Assembly (NCBI GenBank): GCA_023091665.1
Contig: JALJCQ010000011.1
Location: 744,001-808,000 of the forward strand
Direction of reading: 5' to 3'
Source: Pythium myriotylum
Taxonomy: Eukaryota > Oomycota > Peronosporomycetes > Pythiales > Pythiaceae
DNA length: 64,000 nt
This document shows, piece after piece, positions 1-8,754 of the stretch (position 1 is its first letter; each line of letters begins with the position of its first letter). The translations under genes were made by a program, and so were the position numbers. The notes beneath the pieces were generated by a model. It ran no database searches. It saw only the letters and a list, made by a program, of their open reading frames with translations, and was not told where the DNA came from.

Positions 1-872
1 CGAAGCGTGCAGCGACTAATCTCACCCAGGCCAAGTTCTTGTTGCTGCGGTTCTTCCGCATGTACTGGCGCACGGCCGCGTACAACTGGACTCGGATCGC
101 AGTCAATATCTTCTTGGGCGTGCTGTCTGGCGCTGTGTTCTTCGACTCAAAATTCGAAACTTATCAGGGCATCAACGGCGGGCTGGGTATGGTCTTCATG
201 ACCACGGCGTTTCTTGGTATCGTCGCGCTCAACAGTATGGTGCCCATCGCCGTGGAAGCACGTGCAGCGTTCTACCGCGAGCGCGCTTCTCAGACCTACA
301 ATGCGTTCTGGTACTTCGTCTCGTTTACGGTTGTCGAGATCCCGTATGTGCTCGTCTCAACTTTCTTCTATTCGGTCATCTTCTACCCGATGGCTGGCTT
401 CACGGCAGTCGATCGCTTAGTCTTCTGCTGGCTCAACACAGCGCTCCACGTGCTGACGCAGATCTATCTTGGCCAGTTCTTCGCGTTTGCGCTGCCGAGT
501 GTCGAAGTCGCCGCATTAGTCGGCGTCCTCTTCAACTCGATCTTCGTCTTGTTCATGGGATTCAACCCGCCAGCGTCGGCCATTCCGAGCGGCTACAAGT
601 GGCTCTTCGATGCCACACCGCCTCGTTACGTGTTCATGCTCTTGTCAGCATATTTATTCGGCGAGTGCGAGAACCCCGATCAGATCGGTTGTACGCTTAT
701 CCCAAACGTGCCGAACCATCCACCGATCACCGTCAAGCAGTACCTCGACTCGGTCTTCGGGGTCCGCTACAGCGATATCGGCTATTACTTCACGATCAAC
801 GTCATCATGATCGTTTCGCTCCGCATTCTCGCACTGCTGGCGCTACGCTTCATCAACCACCAGAAAAAGTAG
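1..872 (+). CDS. PDR-type (ABCG) ABC transporter, C-terminal membrane half (5' end outside window)
   Basis: The reading frame is open from the left edge and ends at TAG 870-872, so only the last 290 or so residues are present. They contain six hydrophobic helices, the run MVPIAVEARAAFYRERAS typical of the second transmembrane domain of pleiotropic drug resistance transporters, and a long extracellular loop with paired cysteines (around CENPDQIGC) before the last helix. The family pumps drugs, lipids or secondary metabolites across the plasma membrane using ATP. Neither nucleotide-binding domain is in the window. Oomycete genomes carry many full-size transporters of this kind. The 5' boundary, substrate and any introns cannot be seen. 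Confidence 0.9.
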   Translation, partial: KRAATNLTQAKFLLLRFFRMYWRTAAYNWTRIAVNIFLGVLSGAVFFDSKFETYQGINGGLGMVFMTTAFLGIVALNSMVPIAVEARAAFYRERASQTYNAFWYFVSFTVVEIPYVLVSTFFYSVIFYPMAGFTAVDRLVFCWLNTALHVLTQIYLGQFFAFALPSVEVAALVGVLFNSIFVLFMGFNPPASAIPSGYKWLFDATPPRYVFMLLSAYLFGECENPDQIGCTLIPNVPNHPPITVKQYLDSVFGVRYSDIGYYFTINVIMIVSLRILALLALRFINHQKK

Positions 873-1315
873 GCAATATCAGCGCGTCCCGTCGTTATGG
901 ATCGATGCAACCAATACATTTCTTCGCCATCGACGTTACAGTCAGCGTCAGGAGCGCATCGGTGGCACGACGTGGCCTATTGCATGGACACGTTAGCAGT
1001 CCGTTTCTTCTGGGGTGATTGCGGCGATTGCGTGTTCGTTTCACATTGCAGGATCTTCGGGGGTCGCTGCTACAAACGCTCCTTGAAACTTCAGACTTCA
1101 CTCACGCAAAGGGGTTTAATCCGAGACCAATCACTGCACTGTCAACGTTCACGTGTTGAAGCTGGCGGTCCCGCTGCCTTCCAATCAAAAGGCCGTCCTG
1201 TCGTGGACCTCGTGCCTTCGTATCGCTCTGCCGTCTCAACACCACGTGACGACGGAGGCGCATTCTCGTGGCGAGAGACAGCCAAGTGTCCACAAGAGGA
1301 CGTGGCTGTTTATCG

Positions 1316-1330
1316 GGTGTTTAAAACACC
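1316..1330. promoter_or_regulatory. Palindrome GGTGTTTAAAACACC
   Basis: Perfect 7-bp arms GGTGTTT/AAACACC around one central A, 278 bp upstream of the zPX-1 ATG. The core TGTTTAAAACA recurs at 10762 and, inverted, at 1456 and 3271. It may be a binding site for a dimeric regulator; this is an inference. Confidence 0.35.
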
Positions 1331-1455
1331 ACAAACATGCCCAATCATTCGGGAAGCGTGACGCATGAGGAGCAGAAACCTTCACTTCGTCTCGTCCACG
1401 ACCCACGCATCGGTGAGACGTCACTTCACATGGCGTGCACCGCTCGGTCAACACT

Positions 1456-1466
1456 TGTTTTAAACA
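1456..1466. promoter_or_regulatory. Palindrome TGTTTTAAACA followed by GTAATCGCG
   Basis: The palindrome is followed two bases later by GTAATCGCG, the same pairing seen at 3271-3290. It lies about 140 bp upstream of the zPX-1 ATG. A shared composite of about 20 bp near two related genes suggests a cis-regulatory element. Confidence 0.4.
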
Positions 1467-1607
1467 CCGTAATCGCGATCACCCGCGCCCTCGTCTGTAA
1501 TCGCGACCGTGGCTGTTGAAGAACTGGCACCGGTTCAACGGCGTCGAAAACGGTAAGTCGCGGACTCACAATCCAATTTGGCTGGCCCTTCACACGTGAG
1601 AACCACA

Positions 1608-2327
1608 ATGGTCGATCAGTCCTCGTTCTCAGCTTCGTCCGCCTGGCTCAACAACTCGCTGTCGCCCATGGCCTCAACGGCCTCTGACAACTCCACGGGT
1701 CCACTTGGCTCACTCGCCGCCGAACGTCGCCTTCTACCAGACCATCAGTCCTCACGAACCAAGGCCATGACTTTTTGCAAGCGCATTGACCACGTCGAAA
1801 TCCGAGGCTCGGAGAAGATCAACGGGTACACACAATATGCTGTTGAGATCTTCTACAAGAAGCCTCAGAGCAACATCCCGACGACGCAAAAGCTGCTGCT
1901 CGAGAATCCTACGCTTCTGCTCGCCGACGACACACCCGACGTTGTCAAGCATCGACGCTTCTCCTTGTTTGCCAACCTTCGTCACGAGATGTACTTCCAT
2001 GCGAGCATCGGACACGGTAAACAGGCTTGCGCATTTTGCTCAGCTATGACGTCTTTGCTCAACGACGGGCCGACACTACCGCGTCTCAGTCTGAAACTGT
2101 TCCACGGAGAGGCATCGATTTGCCAAGCTCTCGAAGGGTTTCTCAACTCTTCTCTCGAGTTGGTCAACAGTCTACCCTCCATCACCACGAGACGGCTGTG
2201 CGATGGGCAACAAGAAATTCCGTTGCTGCTAGAAAGGTTCCTGTCAGAAGCTGTTCAGAGCTATCCTGAGCCTCATGACAAGAACCGATCGTCGCGAAAG
2301 CTCTCGTCACGGAGCTTACGTGCCTAG
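1608..2327 (+). CDS. zPX-1: PX-like protein with inserted Cys/His cluster (239 aa)
   Basis: Single exon, with ATG at 1608 in the context ACCACAATGG. After a Ser-rich leader of about 50 residues comes the family core: a beta strand KRIDHVEI (58-65), a Y-x-V-E-I strand with the IPT tail (80-92), and the PX signature RRFSLF (116-121), whose second Arg matches the PI(3)P-binding Arg of PX domains. Then follow H136-x4-C141-AF-C144, a C-terminal helix LEGFLNSSLEL, the C198-D-G-Q motif and a final PLLLERFL. In ordinary PX domains the place of the C-x2-C is taken by a proline-rich membrane-insertion loop. The arginine is kept, so this copy could still bind phosphoinositide. The zinc role is inferred from the spacing. 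Confidence 0.8.
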   Translation: MVDQSSFSASSAWLNNSLSPMASTASDNSTGPLGSLAAERRLLPDHQSSRTKAMTFCKRIDHVEIRGSEKINGYTQYAVEIFYKKPQSNIPTTQKLLLENPTLLLADDTPDVVKHRRFSLFANLRHEMYFHASIGHGKQACAFCSAMTSLLNDGPTLPRLSLKLFHGEASICQALEGFLNSSLELVNSLPSITTRRLCDGQQEIPLLLERFLSEAVQSYPEPHDKNRSSRKLSSRSLRA

Positions 2328-2432
2328 ATTTCCTTTACATGAACGCAGCAATTAATAGATGTAACAACTCAAACGTATCGACTTTTTCAAAGAATGAAGC
2401 ATTATGATCGAGAAGATTGGACTGATTGTCGG

Positions 2433-3161
2433 CTACTCGGAAGGAGGGATCCCTCGCAAGAAGTCGCTCACGAGCTGGGAAATCGAGTCAAATATGTCGC
2501 ACTTCTGACGCAGGACGGGCCTAACTGTAGTCTGCGTCGCAAGCAGCACCGCACTGTTGATGAAGACTTCGAGTCGATGTTGACGAAGACTCTTTGACGG
2601 AAGAAGTTTCATGACTAGTGACTCGGTGGACATTGTTAGTGTCATGAACGTCATCCACTCGAGGCAGGGGAAGCATCGACCACGATTCTCACTGTCTGCT
2701 CGCAGGGAAATGTGTCGTCGCAGATCCTCAAAAGCTGAGAAAGGATAAGAAGCGATCAAATCGGGTTGTCGAACGTCTTGGTCGTACGATGATCGCCGGG
2801 TTGCGATCTCATCTCGAATTTTTGCCAGGGAGATATACGTGTGGCGTTTTGACTGCAATCGCGTTGGGATGTGGCTTAGAGGTTGCTCAAGAAATGTGTT
2901 GACGACGAAGTGAGGGACGCCACCAACGATTACGACGCGATTAATCCGAACGAAGGCGACTTGAAGCAGAAACGCATCGTTTTCGTTGCCATTTGCCACT
3001 TTGCTCTGCGGGTTCATCACCGTCAACACATCCAACCGCGGGATGCGGTCTCGAGAGCACGCCATTGCTGGACCGATGTCGACGTGTAGGCGTGGAGACG
3101 CTTTTGGAAATGAGCTCTGTAGTCGCTCCCACCAACGACCACGAGTCGCCGACGGCGACAT
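2433..3161 (-). CDS. zPX-2: divergent PX-like protein with Cys cluster (242 aa)
   Basis: Single exon on the minus strand. The first ATG is at 3161, and an ATG at 3065 is a possible alternative. The core is recognisable but divergent: FVRINRVVI, a V-V-N strand ending in SHIPT (96-100), YPFSAF (139-144) where the family has x-RFSxF, C163-FP-C166, a helix LEVFINSAVLL, and QKCDIFD replacing the usual C-x-G-Q-E. The RF arginine of the PX site has become Pro-Phe, so 3-phosphoinositide binding by the usual mode is unlikely. It is convergent with zPX-1 (105 bp between stops). Codon use is less GC-biased than in zPX-3 or zPX-10. Confidence 0.7.
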   Translation of the reverse strand: MSPSATRGRWWERLQSSFPKASPRLHVDIGPAMACSRDRIPRLDVLTVMNPQSKVANGNENDAFLLQVAFVRINRVVIVGGVPHFVVNTFLEQPLSHIPTRLQSKRHTYISLAKIRDEIATRRSSYDQDVRQPDLIASYPFSAFEDLRRHISLRADSENRGRCFPCLEWMTFMTLTMSTESLVMKLLPSKSLRQHRLEVFINSAVLLATQTTVRPVLRQKCDIFDSISQLVSDFLRGIPPSE

Positions 3162-3776
3162 TGGTGTGCGCAAGTTGCTGTCGAATGTTGACGCTTTTCC
3201 TGCGACGTGTGCGTACTTGAGTTCTCAGCTGAAGGAGATTGGGTGCATGTTGGAAACACCCTCATCAATGTGTTTTAAACAGTAATCGCGTGATGGGATG
3301 GTGACCCGATAAGATGGCACAGTGGCGCAGCCCGACTTTGGCGATCCAACTTGCTAAGCTCCACGCTCCGAGTCCGCGCCACTCAAGTGATCGGTGCCAT
3401 GCACCAGTCGGACTCGATGGTCCGTCCTGACCTCCATCATGTAGCCATCTTACAAATCCTCACTTTCTTCTTCCTACAGAATCGTCGGTGATGGTTGCGT
3501 GGGTTCTGGAAGACTGCGCTCTTCAACCGGCACGAGGGAAAATGGAAGGAAACCTGATCCGACATGAGCGGGCGCCCATCCTCCTTGACAACACGCCATT
3601 CGCCTCCTGCAACTTACGTACAGCGGATGCACCTGCAGTCGATCCTTCCTCTCTTCACGTGGGGCCAGTGGCACCGAGGCAGCTTCACATCTCCTCTCGT
3701 CCATCCTCGCCGTCGCAGAGGCTGTTGAGTCCATTGCTTCAGTATCGAATCGCTCCACAACCCGACAACCACGGCA
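3162..3776. other. Divergent intergenic region zPX-2/zPX-3
   Basis: No gene seen. It carries the palindrome at 3271-3281 and presumably the promoters of both flanking genes. Confidence 0.55.
3271..3281. promoter_or_regulatory. Palindrome TGTTTTAAACA followed by GTAATCGCG
   Basis: Identical 11-bp palindrome to 1456-1466, followed directly by GTAATCGCG. It lies 110 bp upstream of the zPX-2 ATG on the opposite strand and about 500 bp upstream of zPX-3. Confidence 0.4.
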
Positions 3777-4436
3777 ATGCCGCTGCCACCACTCGAGCGG
3801 CTCACGCTGCTCCCTGACCAGTACGGCGACCGCTCACGAGCACTCTCGCTGCTCCGGCGCATCGAGTCGATCGAGATCAACGAGGTTGTCAAGCGCAACG
3901 GCTCGCGCCATTACGCCGTCGACATCTATTACAAGCTGACGAAACACCGCATCCCGTCGGTCAGATCCAAGACCACAAGGAAGCGTGGAAGTTCGCAGAC
4001 GCACCAAAGCGATGTCCGTGTGCTCCGGCGCTTCTCCGAATTCGGCAACCTCTGTGACGAGATCTATTTCCACACCCACACAGGCCACGAGATGTTTCCG
4101 TGTGAGTTTTGCGCGACCTACACCAAGTACACGACCGTGAGTCCGACTCAACCACGGCTCGTGATGAAGATCCTCCACGGCGACGACCAAGTGCGTCGGC
4201 TTCTCGAGCGTTTTCTGAACGATGTGCTACGGATGACTGTGAGCGGAGTGAAGGCCTTCGGAGGGCGCGACTGCCTTGGTCAGGAGCACGCGCCGCTCTT
4301 GCTGCTGGAGTTCTTGTTGCCGCACGAGGCTTCGCCCCTCGGCAGCCTCGCGGCCGAGATGAGCGTGCAGGCTGTTCGGGACGCCGTTGAGGCCCAGAGT
4401 CGAGCGGACGCCGCGTTGTCGACGCTCAGTGTGTGA
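3777..4436 (+). CDS. zPX-3: PX-like protein with inserted Cys/His cluster (219 aa)
   Basis: Single exon with ATG at 3777. This is one of the best-preserved family members, with almost no leader. LRRIESIEI (26-34) is followed by YAVDIYYK, HRIPS (57-61) and RRFSEF (84-89), which matches the PX consensus R-R-F/Y-S-E-F including the PI(3)P-binding Arg. Then come GH-x4-C109-EF-C112, LLERFLNDVL, C166-LGQE and a closing LLLEFLL. The last 45 residues are Ala-rich and helical. High GC at third positions sets it apart from zPX-2 and zPX-5. The likely role is peripheral membrane or endosome association through phosphoinositide. Partner and pathway are unknown. Confidence 0.82.
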   Translation: MPLPPLERLTLLPDQYGDRSRALSLLRRIESIEINEVVKRNGSRHYAVDIYYKLTKHRIPSVRSKTTRKRGSSQTHQSDVRVLRRFSEFGNLCDEIYFHTHTGHEMFPCEFCATYTKYTTVSPTQPRLVMKILHGDDQVRRLLERFLNDVLRMTVSGVKAFGGRDCLGQEHAPLLLLEFLLPHEASPLGSLAAEMSVQAVRDAVEAQSRADAALSTLSV

Positions 4437-4943
4437 GGCTTTGTGGTTGTGTGGGGTCTGCGGCGTGATGGCATGAGTAGAGCTAGGGATTCTTCAAGTA
4501 CAAGTTGTTCTGCCTGTTGTGCAATGTAGTCAATTGCTCCGCGCGTGTCGCAATCACACAATGCAGGTCCTGTCTTCTCAGCCACTTCAACGACGACGAC
4601 AGTGGTGGTCCAACGCCGGATGAACCCATCCGCGAATATGTCGCCGGGTGCTTTGCGACAGGCGGGCAGTTGCCTGGATGCGTGGGCGGGGCCACCGAGA
4701 GCGCCAGCTAACCCTTGGCTCATGCCATTCTCGATAAGAATTTTTCGTTTGCATTTCTCGGATCTCATCGAGTCGAATTCCCTCCAATCCCAGCATGGGT
4801 TCGTGCAAATAATGTCCAATCCAGCATGCCGACAGACGTCAATGGGTTCGCCGACATTCTCCAGCGAGCCGTCGTAAGGACACGACCCCTCCAGCATTCC
4901 ATCTTTCCACCTCCAACCGTCAAGCCGCGACCCCTGCATCGCC
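4437..4943. other. Intergenic region zPX-3/zPX-4
   Basis: I see no gene or recognisable element on the plus strand. A long minus-strand ORF crosses it but overlaps both neighbours and has no family resemblance (see rejected items). Confidence 0.5.
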
Positions 4944-5543
4944 ATGCTCCAGCCACTCAAGTCCCCTGATCAGTACGCGCTGTCGCCTCGAGACATTGCG
5001 CTGGCCAAGCTGCGCGCCATCGAGGCCATCCGCGTCGACAAGAAGATCAAGTACCCGGGCGGCTCTCGCTACATCATCGACCTCTACATGCGGCCATCGC
5101 CAAGTGCGGCCAGCACGATGGTCTCGCCGGCATCCGTCCCACGCTCGCAGCTTGTTCTCCACAACGCAGCCTCGCCGTCCGAGGCGACTCTGTCGCGAGA
5201 GGACGTCGGCAACCGCGAACCTGACGCCCACGTCGACAAGACGTACCTCGACGTGTTTGCGTTCAAGGATGAGCTCGCGACCGCTGCGTTCAGCTGTCGC
5301 TGCGCAAAGCGGTGCCGGTTGTGCCAGTCTGTCTTCGAGTTCATCGCAGGAATCGACAGGACACCGCCGGCGATCGTGCGAGCGCTTAGCACGACCGAGA
5401 TGAAGAAACGCGACATTGAAAAGATGATCAATGCGTTCGTGGGCATCGTCGTGCGCGCGCAGATTCTAACCTCATCGCCTGGGGCCAAGTGTGAAGGTAA
5501 CGAGAAGATTCCAATCATGATCCGTGAATTCTTGGAGCTTTAG
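4944..5543 (+). CDS. zPX-4: short, PX-signature-lacking family member (199 aa)
   Basis: Single exon with ATG at 4944 (GCCATGC). It keeps LRAIEAIRV (23-31), the Y-I-I-D-L strand, four cysteines C118, C120, C124 and C127 (the last two being the family C-x2-C), the AKC-EGNE motif (a C-x-G-x-E variant) and the ending MIREFLEL. The usual RFSxF block is replaced by YLDVFAF (101-107) with no arginine, and the IP tail after strand 2 is lost. At 199 residues it is the shortest member. The extra C-x-C next to the C-x2-C could give a different metal site. Confidence 0.72.
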   Translation: MLQPLKSPDQYALSPRDIALAKLRAIEAIRVDKKIKYPGGSRYIIDLYMRPSPSAASTMVSPASVPRSQLVLHNAASPSEATLSREDVGNREPDAHVDKTYLDVFAFKDELATAAFSCRCAKRCRLCQSVFEFIAGIDRTPPAIVRALSTTEMKKRDIEKMINAFVGIVVRAQILTSSPGAKCEGNEKIPIMIREFLEL

Positions 5544-5595
5544 CGTCCGCTAACTACAACAAATCTCTATCCCACGAATAATACAAGTACACTAG

Positions 5596-6279
5596 TTAGA
5601 TGATTCCAGTCGACGCTTGGTATTGCTCCTTGAGGAAAGAAGCGAGCAAGCGCACTGCCCATTCACAGCCGATACAGTTAATAGCATTCGACGTAGATGA
5701 GACCACAGTAAGCTGTAACAACTCCATAAGGAATGTTTGCATTCTGGCGAGTTGATTGGTCTGGGAGTTCGTCACCGGATGCAGTCGCGTAGGTTCATTG
5801 CGGTTGTGGTCAAGCATGCGTACGAGAGTCTTACATAGCGAACACTGCGACGTACTGGCCTTGCAACGACTTTGGAGCTCCGAGCTTAAATGGCGAATGT
5901 CGGAGAAACTCGGCTCCAGTTCGTACGTACGAGTCGCTGGGAGCGACGCGATCGCACGCAGAGGAAGTTGCGTCACACGCAGATCGAAATAGCGATGGCC
6001 GTGCTTCCACACCAAACGGCGGATTTCAACACATATGATGCGCTGAAGGCGACCGATATCAGCTGACGTAGTTGCACTCAATTGACGAAGAACTGGTCGC
6101 TCGGGGAGGCATGATGGAAAGAGTTCCATGGCCTCTTCGTAGCTGCTCTTGTGGTAGTGGGGCGACGAGAGTAGCGTGCGGGTCTTCATCGTTGGGCAAG
6201 GCGGATTGCGAACTGGGACGAGGAGGCTTTTGGCTTTCTTTACTGCGCGACTCGCGATAGAGATGTGGATTGGGAACAT
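5596..6279 (-). CDS. zPX-5: divergent PX-like protein (227 aa)
   Basis: Single exon on the minus strand. ATG at 6279 is the first in frame, and ATG at 6189 would also leave the full core. The core has LQRIICVEI (78-86), Y-F-D-L-R-V, and PSFSDI (123-128) replacing RFSxF so that the PX arginine is lost, then C146-SL-C149 and C-IGC near the C-terminus instead of C-x-G-Q. It ends in a helix LLASFLKEQYQASTGII. The CIGC motif and the STGII tail closely match the neighbouring zPX-6 (STGVI), so the two look like a recent duplicate pair. Third-position GC is low. Confidence 0.7.
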   Translation of the reverse strand: MFPIHISIASRAVKKAKSLLVPVRNPPCPTMKTRTLLSSPHYHKSSYEEAMELFPSCLPERPVLRQLSATTSADIGRLQRIICVEIRRLVWKHGHRYFDLRVTQLPLRAIASLPATRTYELEPSFSDIRHLSSELQSRCKASTSQCSLCKTLVRMLDHNRNEPTRLHPVTNSQTNQLARMQTFLMELLQLTVVSSTSNAINCIGCEWAVRLLASFLKEQYQASTGII

Positions 6280-6636
6280 CTGCCAAAGGCGCGTGATCAC
6301 GCGGTGCACCTAATCAAAGCCCCCCAGCAGCCAATCAAAGTCGATATTTTGGATGGGGTTCACACAGCCTGTGTATCCATTTGTGCCGAATCTTGCGGTT
6401 GCACAGATACAGAAAGAGGGTCCACAGTGCGACACCAAACATCCAGAATCGTGCCGTCAAAGGCTCTTTTGCATTAGTAACTTATCGAAGGTGACAGGTT
6501 CTCCTACACTCATCGATGTGTATTTGAGTGGTCACAGGGGCAGGTCAGCAACAGATGAACTGAAATGGAAAGGCAATGGCTTTGAGTTGGGTTGTATGAA
6601 TCTTGATGAGAACGCAAGGGGGTCAACTTGATTGAT
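6280..6636. other. Intergenic region zPX-5/zPX-6
   Basis: It separates the 5' end of zPX-5 from the 3' end of zPX-6. I see no gene or clear element. Confidence 0.5.
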
Positions 6637-7416
6637 TTAAATAACGCCTGTCGAGGATTCGTATCTCGGACGCACAAACTTGGCCACCAATTCCATCGTC
6701 TTCTCGCAACCAATGCAGTACACGTCCGGTTGCACTTGCTCATCGTCGGACGAGAAGCCGAGGAGGTAATGAAGGAACATCTCCAGCCGTCCCTCTTTCT
6801 CTTTCGGCGTCCTTAGAATGCGGTTCAAGTCGTGTACAGATTCGCGATGCTCACGCAGAAATTCCACTCGCCGAGAACAATTTTGGCAAGCGGTGCCTTC
6901 AGCGTGTCCGTACTTGACCGCGCTGTCGCGAAGAGCAAAAAATGATGCGTATGTCGTTTCAATCATGTAGTCCGGGTCTCGCTTGTAAATCGGCGTCCGA
7001 GAGTTCCTGAGGTAGACATGAACTACGTAGTATCGGTGGTCATGCTTTCGGATCGAATGTTGAATTCGAACTGCCTCGACTCGCTGTAACGCCCTTCGAT
7101 TGATGAGACTCAGCTCGGGTGGAATCGTGAGCAGGCTTGAGCGGCAGTCCTCGTCGAACGACTGGCTGGAGACGGACGACCTCGTGGTGTCGCTGCTGGG
7201 TGATCGAAGGCGTTCCAGCTTGTCGACAAGGCTCTGCCTGAGCTTCCGAAGAGTCGATGGGGAGTGGGCAGGAGCAGTCGAGTCCATCGATGCGCGCCGC
7301 GCACGAGTGGCCGTCATCGCTGAAACGTTGTCTTTCGAGCAATGAACAGCAGCCCCCGCTGGCCCGTGGGGACAGTGCACGGCTAGAGAAGACTCTTCAC
7401 AGCCTTCGGGCGTCAT
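6637..7416 (-). CDS. zPX-6: divergent PX-like protein (259 aa)
   Basis: Single exon on the minus strand with ATG at 7416. A leader of about 105 residues contains a basic helix (LRKLRQSLVDKLERL, about 56-70) and a Ser-rich stretch. The core then has LQRVEAVRI (110-118), YYVVHVYL, TTYASFF (154-160) with no PX arginine, H171-x5-C177-QN-C180, EMFLHYLLGF, CIGCEK and a tail ending STGVI. The IP motif is reordered to TPIY. It resembles zPX-5 most, especially over the last 30 residues. Membrane binding through the PX pocket is unlikely. The conserved cysteines suggest that the metal site, not the lipid site, is what selection keeps. Confidence 0.7.
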   Translation of the reverse strand: MTPEGCEESSLAVHCPHGPAGAAVHCSKDNVSAMTATRARRASMDSTAPAHSPSTLRKLRQSLVDKLERLRSPSSDTTRSSVSSQSFDEDCRSSLLTIPPELSLINRRALQRVEAVRIQHSIRKHDHRYYVVHVYLRNSRTPIYKRDPDYMIETTYASFFALRDSAVKYGHAEGTACQNCSRRVEFLREHRESVHDLNRILRTPKEKEGRLEMFLHYLLGFSSDDEQVQPDVYCIGCEKTMELVAKFVRPRYESSTGVI

Positions 7417-8049
7417 CACGCCACCACCAAGTGCAAAAATGGTGGGTCCAGGCGGCCGTCACGTAGTCTGCGCCGACTGTGTACATATCGCATAGTCCAA
7501 ATTATCGGATCGACTCTTCCGGACCAGTGAGCCGATCAACCCAGTGGCTGTCCTCACAAACACTCGTGAAGCCAAATTTCCCGCTAAGTCCTGATGCCAC
7601 CCACCGACTGCGACACTGTTCTCCAGAGGTCTGGGAGAATGGTTGTGCATCGCGACCGGGCACAATCCGCTCGTGTGTCGCATTGAGCAGTCTCACCAGC
7701 CGTCACTCGAAGTGTTCAGAGATCTCATCTCAACTAGATGTTACCGATATGAGAACCGGTTCCTTTGGAACCGGTATTGAACCGATTCCCACTTCAACTT
7801 CCTTGGCGTTCTTCTTGCTGCATCTCGGAGAATCTCCAGCTGGGGGACCTACACAAATTGATCCCCATTGATTGGCTCGTTCGGCTTCTTCGATGAGAGG
7901 GGGCTCGGTGGAGATGAGCAGCTCCGCTGGCGAGAACACCAATCGAACCAATCGGTTGTCTCCCGAGCTCGGGGGTGGCCCAAAGGCACGCGCCATGGCC
8001 CAATGAGTACGTGATCGAGGCTGCTCACATCACATATCCACGTCTGGAG
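7417..8049. other. Divergent intergenic region zPX-6/zPX-7
   Basis: No gene seen. It contains a compact 9-bp inverted repeat at 7755-7775. Confidence 0.5.
7755..7775. repeat. Inverted repeat ACCGGTTCC-TTT-GGAACCGGT
   Basis: Perfect 9-bp arms with a 3-nt loop. A further partial copy (GAACCGATTCC) follows about 5 bp downstream. It could form a hairpin or bind a dimeric factor between divergent zPX-6 and zPX-7. Confidence 0.5.
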
Positions 8050-8754
8050 ATGACGACAACGGCTTCGTCCGCCGGACACTCGCGTCCGCAATCCGATGTT
8101 GAAGCAAGCCAGAGTAACGGTGGCTCTCTCCTTGCGACGCTGCAGCCACTGCGAGTCGTGCCAATCGAGTTCTCGCCTCGCACAAGAGTCGTCATCGAGC
8201 TGCGGCGCATTGAATTCCTCCGAGTCGAGCTTGCTGAAGGCAGTCCATCGACAAATCGTATTGAGGTGTTTCACAAGCCACCGCACCACCACATCCCACT
8301 GACCGAATACACCAATGGAAGGAGTCTCACGACCCACCCCCAGTGGATGAGGAAGAAATTTGACAGTCGAGCCCCTGACCAAGTCTTCGAGCGAAGTCTA
8401 GCGGAAGCTACTAAGCTTCACGAAGATCTATTCCAGCTCGCGCGATCTGGTCATGGGCTCAAGCCGTGCGCATTTTGTCTTGGCGTTATCAATTACTGCG
8501 GTTATGGGCGTGTGAAACCGCACCGCAGTATGACGTGGCTTCACAGTAGCGATTCGGTCTGCGACAAGCTCTCAATGTATCTCAACGATCTGCTGGATCT
8601 CGTCGTAAGGGTCAAGGCCTTCCATCCAGACGGATGTGTCGGCCAAGAAAGCATTCCTTTTCTCTTCCGACGGTTCCTTCAGACTAAGCAGCGCTCAGTC
8701 ACCGCATCGCCAGACCCGCCGGTTCCACGTCGTACGCGCGTGTCTATTGCGTAG
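8050..8754 (+). CDS. zPX-7: PX-like protein with Cys/His cluster (234 aa)
   Basis: Single exon, starting at the first in-frame ATG (8050). Core: LRRIEFLRV (51-59), I-E-V-F strand with HHIPL (80-84), then ERSLAEATKL where RFSxF is expected, so the lipid-contacting Arg and Phe pair is gone. GHG-x2-P-C140-AF-C143, a helix LSMYLNDLLDLV, C-VGQESIP and a final FLFRRFL are intact. The C-terminus is Pro- and basic-rich. It is closest to zPX-1, zPX-3 and zPX-8 by the C-AFC and C-x-GQE motifs. Function unknown. Confidence 0.75.
   Translation: MTTTASSAGHSRPQSDVEASQSNGGSLLATLQPLRVVPIEFSPRTRVVIELRRIEFLRVELAEGSPSTNRIEVFHKPPHHHIPLTEYTNGRSLTTHPQWMRKKFDSRAPDQVFERSLAEATKLHEDLFQLARSGHGLKPCAFCLGVINYCGYGRVKPHRSMTWLHSSDSVCDKLSMYLNDLLDLVVRVKAFHPDGCVGQESIPFLFRRFLQTKQRSVTASPDPPVPRRTRVSIA

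Larger units (their letters stand above)
873..1607. other. Intergenic region upstream of zPX-1
   Basis: I see no convincing gene here. The ORFs are short and lack family resemblance. The stretch holds two palindromic TGTTTTAAACA-like elements (1316-1330 and 1456-1466), annotated separately, and is probably the promoter side of the first zPX gene. Confidence 0.6.

Noticed and set aside
4280..4960. 226-codon minus-strand ORF between zPX-3 and zPX-4
   Set aside because: It overlaps the coding ends of both zPX genes, has atypical composition and shows no recognisable motif; it is an antisense shadow.
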